Assembly: GCF_900119155.1 (NCBI RefSeq)
Contig: NZ_FPIR01000011.1
Span: 46,898 to 110,897 of the forward strand
Length of the DNA: 64,000 nucleotides
DNA from: Ruminococcus sp. YE71
GTDB lineage: Bacteria; Bacillota; Clostridia; Oscillospirales; Ruminococcaceae
Direction: 5' to 3'
Shown: in pieces, positions 42,816 to 51,109 of the stretch
How positions within the stretch are numbered: position 1 is the stretch's first letter
Layout: each line of letters begins with the position of its first letter
Translations under genes and position numbers: made by a program
Notes under the pieces: model-generated
Databases searched by the model: none
Told to the model about the DNA's origin: nothing
Seen by the model: the letters and a program-made list of their open reading frames with translations, nothing else

Positions 42816-43169
42816 CTATTTCAGCCTCTCCGCCCACTCAGCTTCCCTGAATCCGACCAGCACGAATCCGTCTCCAACCACAAGCGGACGCTTCACCAGC
42901 ATACCGTCGGTGGCGAGGAGTGCGAGCTGTTCGTCCTCGCTCATGTCTTTCAGCTTTTGAGACAGCCCCATCTCGCGGTACTGGATGCCGCTGGTGTTGA
43001 AGAAGCGTTTCAGCGGAAGCCCGCTCGCTGCATAGTAACCGCGGAGCGCGGCCTCGTCGGGGTGGTCGGTCTTGATGTCGGTAAGCTCATAAGCGATGCC
43101 GTTGTCGTCCAGCCATTTCAGCGCTTTCTTGCAGGTGGTGCATTTGCTGTAGCAGTAGATTTTTATCAT
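42816..43169 (-). CDS. ArsC/Spx family thioredoxin-like protein
   Basis: 117 residues starting IKIYCYSKCTTCKKALKWLD, with the CxxC-containing motif of YffB/ArsC/Spx proteins, and ending with LVKRPLVVGDGFVLVGFRE, the conserved RP loop. The family includes arsenate reductases and the Spx regulator; without the arsenic operon around it, an arsenate role is doubtful and a YusI-like redox role is as likely. It starts 3 bp after the acetyltransferase stop and so shares its transcript. Confidence 0.9.
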   Translation of the reverse strand: MIKIYCYSKCTTCKKALKWLDDNGIAYELTDIKTDHPDEAALRGYYAASGLPLKRFFNTSGIQYREMGLSQKLKDMSEDEQLALLATDGMLVKRPLVVGDGFVLVGFREAEWAERLK

Positions 43170-43172
43170 GGG

Positions 43173-43766
43173 TTACTCCTTTCCAATCACAATATCCTTT
43201 ATCTTCCGCGCAGGCGAGCCGCCCACGACGCAGTTGTCGGGAATGTCCCGCGTGACGACAGAGCCTGCCCCCACCACGACATTGTTCCCGATGGTCACGC
43301 CCGCGCAGATCACGACGTTGCTCGCGATCCAGCAGTCGTTGCCGATGGTTATTGGCTTGCCGTATTCGAGGTCGTAGAGCGTGCCGTCGGGGCGCTTTCT
43401 CATTCTGCGCCCGACGGGGTCGAGGTCGTGGAGGGCTGCGGCGATGGTGCAGTTGGGTCCGAAGAACACGTTGTCACCGATGGTCACGGGACAGGTGTCG
43501 AGGACGGTGAAGTTGAAATTCGCGTAGAAATTCTCGCCGACTCGTGTGAACACTCCGTAGTCAAACTGCACGGGGCCTTGCAGGAAAGTCCCTTCTCCTC
43601 TGTTCGGGAGAAGCTGGTCGAGTATCGCCTTTCGCTTTTCCTCGTCGGTCTCGGGGATGGCATTGTACTCCATCGAGAGCCTGTGCGCCCTGACGCGAAG
43701 CTCGGTGAGCTCCTTGTCGGTCGGGTCGTAATGCTGACCCGAAAGCATTTTCTCTTTTTCGGTCAT
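43173..43766 (-). CDS. Maltose/galactoside O-acetyltransferase family (left-handed beta-helix)
   Basis: 197 residues. An N-terminal Mac domain (MTEKEKMLSGQHYDPTDKEL, RRAHRL-like helix) is followed by hexapeptide repeats (VTIGDNVFFGPNC, ITIGNDCWIASNVVI, GVTIGNNVVVGAGSV) and a conserved His in AALHDLDP. This is the Maa/LacA/NodL type, which acetylates sugar hydroxyls with acetyl-CoA, probably to detoxify unused sugars. The gene is first in a two-gene unit with the ArsC-like gene and has a promoter at 43797-43825. Confidence 0.93.
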   Translation of the reverse strand: MTEKEKMLSGQHYDPTDKELTELRVRAHRLSMEYNAIPETDEEKRKAILDQLLPNRGEGTFLQGPVQFDYGVFTRVGENFYANFNFTVLDTCPVTIGDNVFFGPNCTIAAALHDLDPVGRRMRKRPDGTLYDLEYGKPITIGNDCWIASNVVICAGVTIGNNVVVGAGSVVTRDIPDNCVVGGSPARKIKDIVIGKE

Positions 43767-43796
43767 GTGAGTGCTCCTTTTGTAGTGTATGTTTTA

Positions 43797-43825
43797 ATTA
43801 TACCACACCCCGCTTTAACCGTCAA
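43797..43825 (-). promoter_or_regulatory. Promoter of the acetyltransferase-ArsC-like unit
   Basis: Reverse strand TTGACG (43825-43820), 17-bp spacer, TATAAT (43802-43797). Confidence 0.75.
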
Positions 43826-43924
43826 CCGGGATCGGATAATTAGCTTTAGCCGTGTGCCTTGTAGCATTTCTATTATATTTTTTAAAATTAGCAATATATT
43901 TTATTTAATTTTCTGTGTAAACTA

Positions 43925-43953
43925 TTGCGAACTTCGGCAAAACGTGATATATT
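43925..43953 (+). promoter_or_regulatory. Promoter of the GH26-GH5 operon
   Basis: TTGCGA (43925-43930), 17-bp spacer, TATATT (43948-43953), 53 bp before the start codon. The AT-rich 95 bp on its left show nothing else. Confidence 0.6.
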
Positions 43954-44006
43954 ATTCTTATGTATTAATTTTATTGCTCAATATTATCCCGAAAGGACGG
44001 AACCAA

Positions 44007-45851
44007 ATGAAAAAACGTATTATCAGCGCATTGTCCGCGGCTGTCGCGGCGGTAATGGCCTGCTCATCGACGGTCTCGCCTGTGGTCTCATTCTCAGAGG
44101 TACTGGCGGACGACAGCGTTCAGATCTACGAGTTTGAAAACGGCAGCACTTCCGGCGGAAAGATCTTCTCCAACGGCACCGAAGGTCTCAAACCCGGCGG
44201 AGACTGGAGCGATGACACCGACCTCTCCAACTTCTCCGGCAAGGGCTTTTCCTATCTCGACCAGAAGGGCACTACTGTCAGCGTCGAGGTCAGCGTTCCC
44301 GAGACGGGGCTGTATCAGCTGGCGTTCTGCTACTGCCAGCCCAGCGACCGCAACAAGAAAGTCCAGTACCTCAATGTCAACGGCGCAAATCAGGGCGAGG
44401 TCAGCTTCCCCTACAACGAGTCGTTTGCTGAGGCTTCGGGCGGAATCGTTCTGCTGAACAAGGGCAAGAACACCATCGAGCTGGAGGGCTACTGGGGCTA
44501 CACCTACTTCGACTACCTGAAGGTATCGCCCGCGCCCGAGCATATCTCGAACCTCTCGCCCACGACAGAGCTGTCCAACCCGAACGCCTCCGAATCGACG
44601 AAGCGCCTTTACAGCTATCTCCGCGACCAGTACGGCAAGCACATAATCGCGGGTCAGCAGGAGTACTGCGGCTCCCACAACTACAACTCATGGAACAGCC
44701 CCGACGTTTTCATCAAGGACAACGAGGCTGAGTTCCAGTACATTCAGGAAAAGACAGGCAAGCAGCCCGCTATCCGCGGCATCGACCTGCTGGCTTACAG
44801 CTCCTCTTCGACATGGCGTGACGACGCGCCCGAACGCGCTATCGAGTGGACGAACAAGTATCACGGCATCGCAACGCTGACCTGGCACTGGAACGTGCCT
44901 ACAGAAAAGGGCAGCTCCGAGACGGCGTTCTACGTTAAGTCCGCAAGCGACAAGTACACCACGTTCAGCATCTCCAACGCGCTGGAGGAGGGTACTTGGG
45001 AGAACGAAGTCCTCATGGCGGACATCGAGCTTATCGCTGGCGAGCTGAAAAAGCTCAAAGACGCTGATGTTCCTGTCCTCTGGAGACCTCTCCACGAGGC
45101 TGAGGGCGGCTGGTTCTGGTGGGGTGCTGAGGGCGCCGAGCCCTGCAAGCAGCTCTACCGCCTGCTCTACGACAAGCTGACCAACGAATACGGTCTCGAC
45201 AACCTCATCTGGGTGTGGACGGGCTACACCTTCCCGACTTCCGCCAACTGGTATCCGGGCGACGACGTTGTTGACATCGTGGGCTACGACAAGTACAACG
45301 CGAAGGACGGTCTGCCGAACCTGAGCGCTATCTCCTCGACCTTCTACAGCCTCGTGCAGAGCACCGACGGTCAGAAGATGGTGACGATGTCCGAGAACGA
45401 CTCTATCCCGTCCATCGAGAACCTCGAAAACGAGAGGGCACGCTGGCTCTACTTCTGCCCCTGGTACATGAATTACCTCACCAGCGAGCAGAACAACCCT
45501 GTGGACAACCTCATCGACGTTTACAACAGCGATTACTGCATCACCCTCGACGAGCTCCCCGACCTGAAGACATACCCGATAACCGAGAGCGAGGTCACTG
45601 CTCCGAAGCCGCTTTACGGCGATGCCAACACTGACGGCAAGGTCGATATTGCGGACGCTGTGCTTATCAGGCAGTATCTCGCCGACCCGAAGAAGTACCC
45701 CATCTCGGCGGAAGGTCTGAAAAATGCCGACTGCGTTGATTCGGACGGCGTGAACGCTTCCGACGCGAAGGCAGTACAGCTGATCGTTACAAATGCGCTC
45801 GCGCAGACGGATCTCCCGACTGCGAAGTCAAAGATAGATGCGCTCAAATAA
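44007..45851 (+). CDS. Secreted GH26 beta-mannanase with CBM35-like module and dockerin
   Basis: 614 residues from the ATG at 44007 (AAAGGACGG upstream). Signal peptide 1-34. Residues about 37-172 look like a CBM35/CBM6 beta-sandwich (IYEFENGSTSGGKIF, GLYQLAFCYCQPS, YWGYTYFDYLKVSP). The GH26 domain (about 190-520) has acid/base Glu364 in WRPLHEAEGGWFWWG and nucleophile Glu463 in VTMSENDSIP, placing it with beta-mannanases. A C-terminal dockerin (about 533-605) has two loops, DANTDGKVDIADAVLIRQYL and DSDGVNASDAKAVQLI, so the enzyme should join a cellulosome. The GH5 gene follows after 22 bp in one operon. Confidence 0.93.
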   Translation: MKKRIISALSAAVAAVMACSSTVSPVVSFSEVLADDSVQIYEFENGSTSGGKIFSNGTEGLKPGGDWSDDTDLSNFSGKGFSYLDQKGTTVSVEVSVPETGLYQLAFCYCQPSDRNKKVQYLNVNGANQGEVSFPYNESFAEASGGIVLLNKGKNTIELEGYWGYTYFDYLKVSPAPEHISNLSPTTELSNPNASESTKRLYSYLRDQYGKHIIAGQQEYCGSHNYNSWNSPDVFIKDNEAEFQYIQEKTGKQPAIRGIDLLAYSSSSTWRDDAPERAIEWTNKYHGIATLTWHWNVPTEKGSSETAFYVKSASDKYTTFSISNALEEGTWENEVLMADIELIAGELKKLKDADVPVLWRPLHEAEGGWFWWGAEGAEPCKQLYRLLYDKLTNEYGLDNLIWVWTGYTFPTSANWYPGDDVVDIVGYDKYNAKDGLPNLSAISSTFYSLVQSTDGQKMVTMSENDSIPSIENLENERARWLYFCPWYMNYLTSEQNNPVDNLIDVYNSDYCITLDELPDLKTYPITESEVTAPKPLYGDANTDGKVDIADAVLIRQYLADPKKYPISAEGLKNADCVDSDGVNASDAKAVQLIVTNALAQTDLPTAKSKIDALK

Positions 45852-45873
45852 AGCAACAGAAAGGAAGATAACC

Positions 45874-47568
45874 ATGCTAAAAAAACTGCTCTCGGGCGTG
45901 ACGGCTGCTGCCTGCGCCTGCTCGATGGTGCTCATGCCCGGCTCGGACGTTGTGAAGTCTGTGCCTGCTGCCGCTGATGCCCCCGACTCTTACCACGACG
46001 ACTGGCTGCACGTCAATGAAAACGCCGAAGTCGTGGATATGTACGGCAACCCCGTCTGGATGACAGGCGTCAACTGGTTCGGCTACAACGTGGGAAGTCA
46101 GGTGTTCGACGGCGTGTGGTCTGCGAATATGCACAACTGTCTCGACATCATCGCCGATCACGGCTTCAACCTGCTCCGCGTGCCCATGTCCACCGAGATA
46201 ATCCTCCAGTGGAAGAATCACGAGCCCGACCCGATCCTTAAAGTCAACCCTTACGAAAACCCCGAGCTTGTCAAGACCTTCGACGAGAACGGCACGCCCA
46301 TCGAGTATATGTACAGCTTCGATATCTGGAACAAGGCTGTCGAGTGGTGCCGCGAGAACGGCGTGAAGATCATGATGGACATTCACTGCGCCACCACCAA
46401 CGCCGCAGGTCACAACTATCCGCTGTGGTACGATGACAACTACTCCACTGACGACTGGCTGGAAGCGCTGTCCTGGTTCTGCGAGCAGTATAAGGACGAC
46501 GACACGGTCATCGCCATCGACCTCAAGAACGAGCCTCACGGCAAGCCCGAAGAGGGCAAGTTCGCAAAGTGGGACGACTCCACCGACCTCAACAACTGGA
46601 AGTACGCTGCCGAGCGCGGTGCTATGGCGTGCCTTGAGCAGAACCCGAACCTGCTCATCATGATCGAGGGCATCGAGTGCTACCCCGACTTTGCGAGAGG
46701 CGCGGACTGGACGACTCCTGCCGTTGACTACGCTCACTACGGCGAGCCCAGCAAGGTGTTCGGCGCATGGTGGGGCGGAAATCTCCGCGGCGTCAAGGAC
46801 AACCCCGTGGACATCGGCAAGTACAACTCGCAGATCGTCTACTCGCCCCACGATTACGGCCCGCTGGTCTACGAGCAGAGCTGGTTCCACCTCGAGGGCA
46901 AGAAGCCGAACTACACGAGCTACAAGTTCGACACCCAGTCGCTGCTTGACGAGTACTGGTACGATGCTTGGGCGTATCTCGTTGAGGAGCACCGCTATCC
47001 GCTGCTGATGGGCGAGTGGGGCGGCTTCGTTGACGAGGTGAACGACCCCTCGGGCGCGAACACCCAGTGGCTCACCCTCCTGCGCGACTACATGAAGGAA
47101 AAGCGCATCCACCACACCTTCTGGTGCTTCAACGAGAATTCCTCCGACACGGGCGGACTTATGTACGACAACTTCCAGAAGTGGGACGACGAGAAGTACG
47201 AGTTCGTGAAGCCCTCGCTGTGGCAGGACGAGAACGGCAAGTTCATCAGCCTCGACCACAAGGTGAAGCTCGGAAAGGCAGGCAACGGCATTTCTCTGAG
47301 CGACTACTATTCGGGCTCCCACGAAGTTGAGCCCATAACGGTGACTGCCGATTACGGTGACGCGAACTGCGACGGCAAGGTCGATATCGCGGACGCTGTG
47401 CTCATCCGTCAGTATCTCGCTGACCCGAAGAAGCACGCGCTGACCGAAGCAGGCAAGGCAAATGCCGACTGTGCGGACAGCGGCAAGGGCATCACCGAAG
47501 CCGACGCGCTGGCGATCGAGATGGTCGTCGTAGGGAAGATCAAGACGACTGATCTCCCGACCACCTAA
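45874..47568 (+). CDS. Secreted GH5 beta-glycanase with dockerin
   Basis: 564 residues from the ATG at 45874 (AAAGGAAG upstream). Signal peptide 1-35. The GH5 barrel reads VNWFGYNVGSQVFDGVWSAN, LLRVPMS, IMMDIHCATTN, with acid/base Glu220 in AIDLKNEPHG and nucleophile Glu381 in LLMGEWGGF, typical of subfamilies with endoglucanase or mannanase activity. The C-terminal dockerin (DANCDGKVDIADAVLIRQYL ... GITEADALAIEM) is almost the same as that of the GH26 gene, at base level too. Extra CBMs are absent. It ends the operon and is followed by a good terminator. Confidence 0.94.
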   Translation: MLKKLLSGVTAAACACSMVLMPGSDVVKSVPAAADAPDSYHDDWLHVNENAEVVDMYGNPVWMTGVNWFGYNVGSQVFDGVWSANMHNCLDIIADHGFNLLRVPMSTEIILQWKNHEPDPILKVNPYENPELVKTFDENGTPIEYMYSFDIWNKAVEWCRENGVKIMMDIHCATTNAAGHNYPLWYDDNYSTDDWLEALSWFCEQYKDDDTVIAIDLKNEPHGKPEEGKFAKWDDSTDLNNWKYAAERGAMACLEQNPNLLIMIEGIECYPDFARGADWTTPAVDYAHYGEPSKVFGAWWGGNLRGVKDNPVDIGKYNSQIVYSPHDYGPLVYEQSWFHLEGKKPNYTSYKFDTQSLLDEYWYDAWAYLVEEHRYPLLMGEWGGFVDEVNDPSGANTQWLTLLRDYMKEKRIHHTFWCFNENSSDTGGLMYDNFQKWDDEKYEFVKPSLWQDENGKFISLDHKVKLGKAGNGISLSDYYSGSHEVEPITVTADYGDANCDGKVDIADAVLIRQYLADPKKHALTEAGKANADCADSGKGITEADALAIEMVVVGKIKTTDLPTT

Positions 47569-47591
47569 GCTAAGCTGAAATAACAAAAAGC

Positions 47592-47626
47592 AAGGCTGCT
47601 GACTTTGAACGTCGGCAGCCTTTTTT
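47592..47626 (+). terminator. Terminator of the GH26-GH5 operon
   Basis: AAGGCTGCTGAC pairs with GTCGGCAGCCTT (one U-G), then TTTTGATT. Confidence 0.88.
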
Positions 47627-47646
47627 GATTCTCGGCATAAATGCGG

Positions 47647-48534
47647 TCATTTTCTGATCTCTGTTTCGTACTCCTCGAAGGACAGCTCCTTATCATACGC
47701 CCTCTGCCGCAGTTCAAGTGCAAAGTCCGCCCACTCGCGGAACTCCGCCTGCGTCATCTTCTTTTTGAGGTAGCGTGCGTAGTGCTGTTTGTACGCCTTG
47801 GTGTAGGTCAGCAGGATCGGATCGCTGTTGACCTTGTCGGTGTAGGTCTTGCGGTGTCCGAGATCTCGGCAGGTTTTTCCCCGCCTGCCCTTGACGGGGC
47901 GGGTGCAGAAGGGCGAATAGGCGGTCGCTTCCAGCAGGTAGTAGAGGCCGCAGAGTCCGCACTTTCGGGGCAGGTAGTGATTTTGCAGACCCTTGAACAG
48001 GTCGATGTAGAGAAACCCGCCGACCGTGCTGAACCTGTACTTCTCGTACATGACGAGATCGCCGTCGAGGTTAAGCGGCACAAAGGTCTCGGACATGGTA
48101 CCCGAGGGCTCCAGCCTTGCGTAGGTGTTGATCCTGCCGTCCTGCTTCGAGAGGAAATAGCGATAGATGTCGGCGGTCTCCCTGGCGTTGAGGTACTCCC
48201 TGCCCGCGTGGATATTTTCGAGAAAGTCGGCATAGACCTCCCTCACACGGATGCAGTCCTCGATGAACACGCGGTACTCCGCGATCATAGCTTTCATCCG
48301 CCGGTTGAACTCCACCGCCGCTTCGCCGAGATCGGAGTCCAGATCTGAGAAGGTCAGGTCGGTGTGGAAATGGTCGTTGTGATCGGGGCGGTGATAGCAG
48401 CCGTCGTCAACGATATTTGGCTCGTTGTCGAAGAAGCCCTCGTTGAGAAGCTCGAACAGGCGGTTGTGCTTTATGCCCTTCGCGGAGTAGGGCGGCAGGG
48501 ATTCGATGATCCTGTCGAGGCGGTTGAAGAACAT
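47647..48534 (-). CDS. DUF6076-like zinc-finger protein
   Basis: 295 residues. The C-terminal part contains CGLCGLYYLLEATAYSPFC followed by a basic region GRRGKTCRDLGHRK and a helical segment (TKAYKQHYARYLKKKMTQAE), the arrangement of DUF6076/CGNR-like zinc-finger proteins that occur in mobile or accessory DNA of Clostridia. A role in nucleic-acid binding is likely. The ATG at 48534 lacks a clear ribosome-binding site, and the frame upstream to the stop near 48574 reads AKRFDALAQKAI, which also looks coding; the original start may be lost. The 300 bp on its right to 48823 are AT-rich and hold only a doubtful frame. Confidence 0.65.
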   Translation of the reverse strand: MFFNRLDRIIESLPPYSAKGIKHNRLFELLNEGFFDNEPNIVDDGCYHRPDHNDHFHTDLTFSDLDSDLGEAAVEFNRRMKAMIAEYRVFIEDCIRVREVYADFLENIHAGREYLNARETADIYRYFLSKQDGRINTYARLEPSGTMSETFVPLNLDGDLVMYEKYRFSTVGGFLYIDLFKGLQNHYLPRKCGLCGLYYLLEATAYSPFCTRPVKGRRGKTCRDLGHRKTYTDKVNSDPILLTYTKAYKQHYARYLKKKMTQAEFREWADFALELRQRAYDKELSFEEYETEIRK

Positions 48535-48823
48535 AATGGCTTTCTGCGCCAGCGCGTCGAAGCGTTTCGCTTCTTACCCCGAATGAAGGGCTTTCCAATC
48601 AGCACCTTGAAGAGCTGAAGCTGTCCAATCAAATAATATTTATTGTCTTGATGATGATGATTGTATAAAAGAAATGATAAGCAAAATCCTTTCTGATGAC
48701 GGTAGCTTTTAACACCAGCATAATAACATAAAGCGGAGGATAATTCTTCCGCTTTTATTTCTATACCCAAAAATCGCAATTTGATATTCATACAAATTTT
48801 ACAATTAAATTCAAACAGAAATA

Positions 48824-48852
48824 TTGTTCAAAACGTGTTATTGTGCTATACT
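48824..48852 (+). promoter_or_regulatory. Promoter of ATPase/TOPRIM-like module 2
   Basis: TTGTTC (48824-48829), 17-bp spacer, TATACT (48847-48852). Confidence 0.6.
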
Positions 48853-48875
48853 ATTATACAGAGGAGGCGATTTGA

Positions 48876-49994
48876 TTGAAACTTCTGTATGTAAAAGCCT
48901 GCGGCTTTAAGAATTGCTGCGAGGATTATACGATCGACCTTGTACCAAAGTCGAAAAAAACATCTGAGGATAAAGAGTATGAGCTGCAAGAGGTGGCACC
49001 GGGACTTTATGCCTACAATTCTATGGCTTTTGTGGGAAAGAATGCATCGGGTAAAACAAGCGCTCTGGAGCTGCTTGATTGCTGCTACTCTATTTTAGGC
49101 GAATTCAGGATTGAAGGAAAGCATTATTCCTATGACGGAATATCTCTTGAAATGATCTTTTATCATGAAGGGGCTTTGTACCGTTATATAACCGAGCTTG
49201 AAAATGACAAGAATCTTGGAAATAAAGCAGCGTTTAAGAATGAGCATATTTATGTGCAGCCGTATTTCAAATCAAATGCAAAAAATGTTCTCGATACGAA
49301 TGCATATGAGGAACTTACCGAGATAGGAGAGCTTCCGGAGGACACTTCAAACATTTTCTTTGTTTTAAAATCAAAAAAGACCTATGCGCTGTATTTTGAC
49401 GGATATATCTCAAAAGAGAGCAGCTATGATCTTGCTTTTAAAGCAATGAAGAATTACAAGATAGGCAGCGAGATTCTTGAGGATATTTTCAGGATCTTTG
49501 ATGAAAACATTTTGGCTCTGAAAAGGCTTGACGATCATAATTATCTGTTAAAGCTCAAGAATGAGGAAAAAACGCTCTCGGATACACAGCTTGTATATAT
49601 TCTTTCAAGCGGAACTACACGAGGCTTGCTTCTTTATATTCTTGCTGCGGCTTCTCTCAAAGAAGGATTTGACCTTATAATAGACGAGATAGAGAATAAT
49701 TTCCATAAAACCCTTGTCGATAATCTTCTTGTGCTGTACAAGGATAAGACCGTCAATAAGCATGGTGCGTCACTTATATTCTCTACTCACTACTGTGAAG
49801 TGCTCGATCAGATGGGCAGGCAGGACAATATCTGGATATGCAAGGCTGATGATAAGGTCACTTTGGAGAATATGTATCTGAAATATGATATACGAAGTGA
49901 GCTGTTAAAGAGCAAGCAATACTACAATAACGCCTTCCAAACAGCGGTAAATTACGAGGCACTTATGATGTTAAAGAAGGTGCTGAAAAAATGA
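48876..49994 (+). CDS. AAA (ABC-like) ATPase, module 2
   Basis: 372 residues from a TTG at 48876, justified by GAGGAGG 8 nt upstream; no ATG or GTG is near. The opening KLLYVKACGFKNCCEDYTID is again the SMC/OLD-type strand. Walker A is FVGKNASGKTSAL near residue 53, the signature-like motif SSGTTRG, Walker B LIIDEIENNF near 268, and the switch His in IFSTHYCEVLD near 302. It has the same architecture and size as the module 1 ATPase but low identity outside the motifs, so the two are not recent copies. Its stop overlaps the partner's ATG by 4 bp (ATGA). Confidence 0.88.
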   Translation: MKLLYVKACGFKNCCEDYTIDLVPKSKKTSEDKEYELQEVAPGLYAYNSMAFVGKNASGKTSALELLDCCYSILGEFRIEGKHYSYDGISLEMIFYHEGALYRYITELENDKNLGNKAAFKNEHIYVQPYFKSNAKNVLDTNAYEELTEIGELPEDTSNIFFVLKSKKTYALYFDGYISKESSYDLAFKAMKNYKIGSEILEDIFRIFDENILALKRLDDHNYLLKLKNEEKTLSDTQLVYILSSGTTRGLLLYILAAASLKEGFDLIIDEIENNFHKTLVDNLLVLYKDKTVNKHGASLIFSTHYCEVLDQMGRQDNIWICKADDKVTLENMYLKYDIRSELLKSKQYYNNAFQTAVNYEALMMLKKVLKK

Positions 49995-50521
49995 AGCGTT
50001 TGATAATGTGTGAAGGCTCTAACGAGTTAGAAATAATAAGGATATTGCTTGAAAATGATGTTTTGATCTTTACAGAAGACGATCTGCTCGGTTTGACACC
50101 GTTTCACGCAAGACAGATCAAATCAGGAACTCAGGTCTATACAGAACTTGGAATCTATCCGGGTAATGATGTTCTGATAATGCGTATTGGAGATACTCAG
50201 ACCGATAAACTGAAGCTGCCGAAGGATATTCAGCATAAAATTCAAGGAATTGAAAAGTATTGCACCAAACCCGAGCTTGAAATGCTGCTTATAATAGCAG
50301 AAGGTTTGATGACAGATTTTGAGCATCAAAAGCAGTACACCCCGAAAGAATATGCAAAAAGGAATATTTATCTTGGTAAAAAGAGATATGATAACAGTTC
50401 GGCGTTCTATCGGGATTATTTTGGTGAAAGCATAGATAGGCTAACTGATGCGATACGGGAATACAAAAGGATCAAGTCTCATAACAGGGACGAATTATTT
50501 CTTGCGGATATACTCAAATAA
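49991..50521 (+). CDS. Small TOPRIM-like partner protein, module 2
   Basis: 176 residues; the ATG at 49991 overlaps the ATPase stop (ATGA), so the pair is translationally coupled. The first strand MKRLIMCEGSNELEIIRILL has a Glu (residue 8) and a CEGxNE loop like TOPRIM or RloB-like domains; a second acidic segment is LIMRIGDTQTDKL near residue 67. The C-terminal half (YAKRNIYLGKKRYDNSSAFY, IDRLTDAIREYKRIKSHNRD) is basic and helical. It is shorter than the module 1 partner and I do not recognise it as a named family. An effector nuclease role is inferred from motif and context only. Confidence 0.55.
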   Translation: MKRLIMCEGSNELEIIRILLENDVLIFTEDDLLGLTPFHARQIKSGTQVYTELGIYPGNDVLIMRIGDTQTDKLKLPKDIQHKIQGIEKYCTKPELEMLLIIAEGLMTDFEHQKQYTPKEYAKRNIYLGKKRYDNSSAFYRDYFGESIDRLTDAIREYKRIKSHNRDELFLADILK

Positions 50522-50609
50522 AAAATTTCACTGAACACTTTGATTTACATTTTAAACCATTTTTCGACTTAAATGTTGTAATATTTTGAAATATGACAAA
50601 AACACTAAT

Positions 50610-50645
50610 GCCCGACCCCGCAAATGCAGGATCGGGCGATTTTAA
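50610..50645 (+). terminator. Terminator of module 2
   Basis: GCCCGACCC pairs with GGATCGGGC apart from one C/A mismatch, then GATTTTAAT. The surrounding 280 bp hold no gene. Confidence 0.65.
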
Positions 50646-50752
50646 TGAATGGTTTTCATGACAAAATTCATGACAAAAATAGGTTGAAATAGCCTATTTT
50701 TTCTGTAGAATAGCTCATATCTCTTGACGTATTGTAAATCTTTAAACATATA

Positions 50753-50795
50753 AAAAAGCACGTATCTGCGTTAAATTGCGTAAATACGTGCTTTT
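50753..50795 (-). terminator. Terminator of the tRNA-Ser operon
   Basis: In minus RNA AAGCACGTAT pairs with ATACGTGCTT, with an inner GCG/CGC stem, then TTTTAT. Confidence 0.8.
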
Positions 50796-50804
50796 CTGCT
50801 TGAC

Positions 50805-50890
50805 GCGGATTGAGAGATTTGAACTCTCGCGCCGGTTTCCCGACCTACTCCCTTAGCAGGGGAGCCCCTTCACCACTTGGGTAAATCCGC
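50805..50890 (-). tRNA. tRNA-Ser(GCT)
   Basis: 86 nt, type II. The acceptor arms GCGGATT and AATCCGC pair, the anticodon arm CTCCC/GGGAG encloses CTGCTAA with anticodon GCT, a long variable arm follows, and the T-loop is TTCAAAT. CCA is not encoded. Decodes AGC/AGU serine codons. Confidence 0.95.
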
Positions 50891-50903
50891 ATAGAATATA
50901 AAA

Positions 50904-50989
50904 CGGACAGGGTGGGATTCGAACCCACGGTACGTTGCCGTATCACCGGTTTTCAAGACCGGCTCCTTAAACCACTCGGACACCTGTCC
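50904..50989 (-). tRNA. tRNA-Ser(TGA)
   Basis: 86 nt, type II. Acceptor GGACAGG/CCTGTCC with discriminator G, anticodon stem CCGGT/ACCGG with loop CTTGAAA giving TGA, long variable arm, T-loop TTCGAAT. First gene of the tRNA operon; the GCT gene lies 13 bp behind. No encoded CCA. Confidence 0.95.
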
Positions 50990-51019
50990 ATCAAGACCGA
51001 ACCGTGTTTAACAACGCTC

Positions 51020-51061
51020 GCCCGACTATGATATTATATCACATAATCGGGCGGGTGTCAA
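51020..51061 (-). promoter_or_regulatory. tRNA-Ser promoter inside an inverted repeat
   Basis: Reverse strand TTGACA (51061-51056), 17-bp spacer, TATAAT (51038-51033). The -10 box stands at the centre of a long interrupted inverted repeat, GCCCGACTATGATAT (51020-51034) against ATATCACATAATCGGGC (51036-51052). Confidence 0.85.
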
Positions 51062-51109
51062 TAGCAATATTCTATTTTCGTCATTTTGCACAAAGGCTTA
51101 TGACGTTTT

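Noticed and set aside
42816..43169. Arsenate resistance gene
   Set aside because: The protein is of the ArsC/Spx family, but no arsB, acr3 or arsR lies nearby, so a resistance function is not claimed.
48471..48791. Minus-strand frame of 106 codons before the DUF6076-like gene
   Set aside because: Its second half is a wrong-frame reading of the DUF6076-like gene and its first half lacks a clear ribosome-binding site or recognised motif.
50522..50990. Integrase or attachment-site duplication at tRNA-Ser
   Set aside because: No recombinase gene is present in the window near here, and I did not find a second copy of the tRNA 3' end, so an att site is not annotated.
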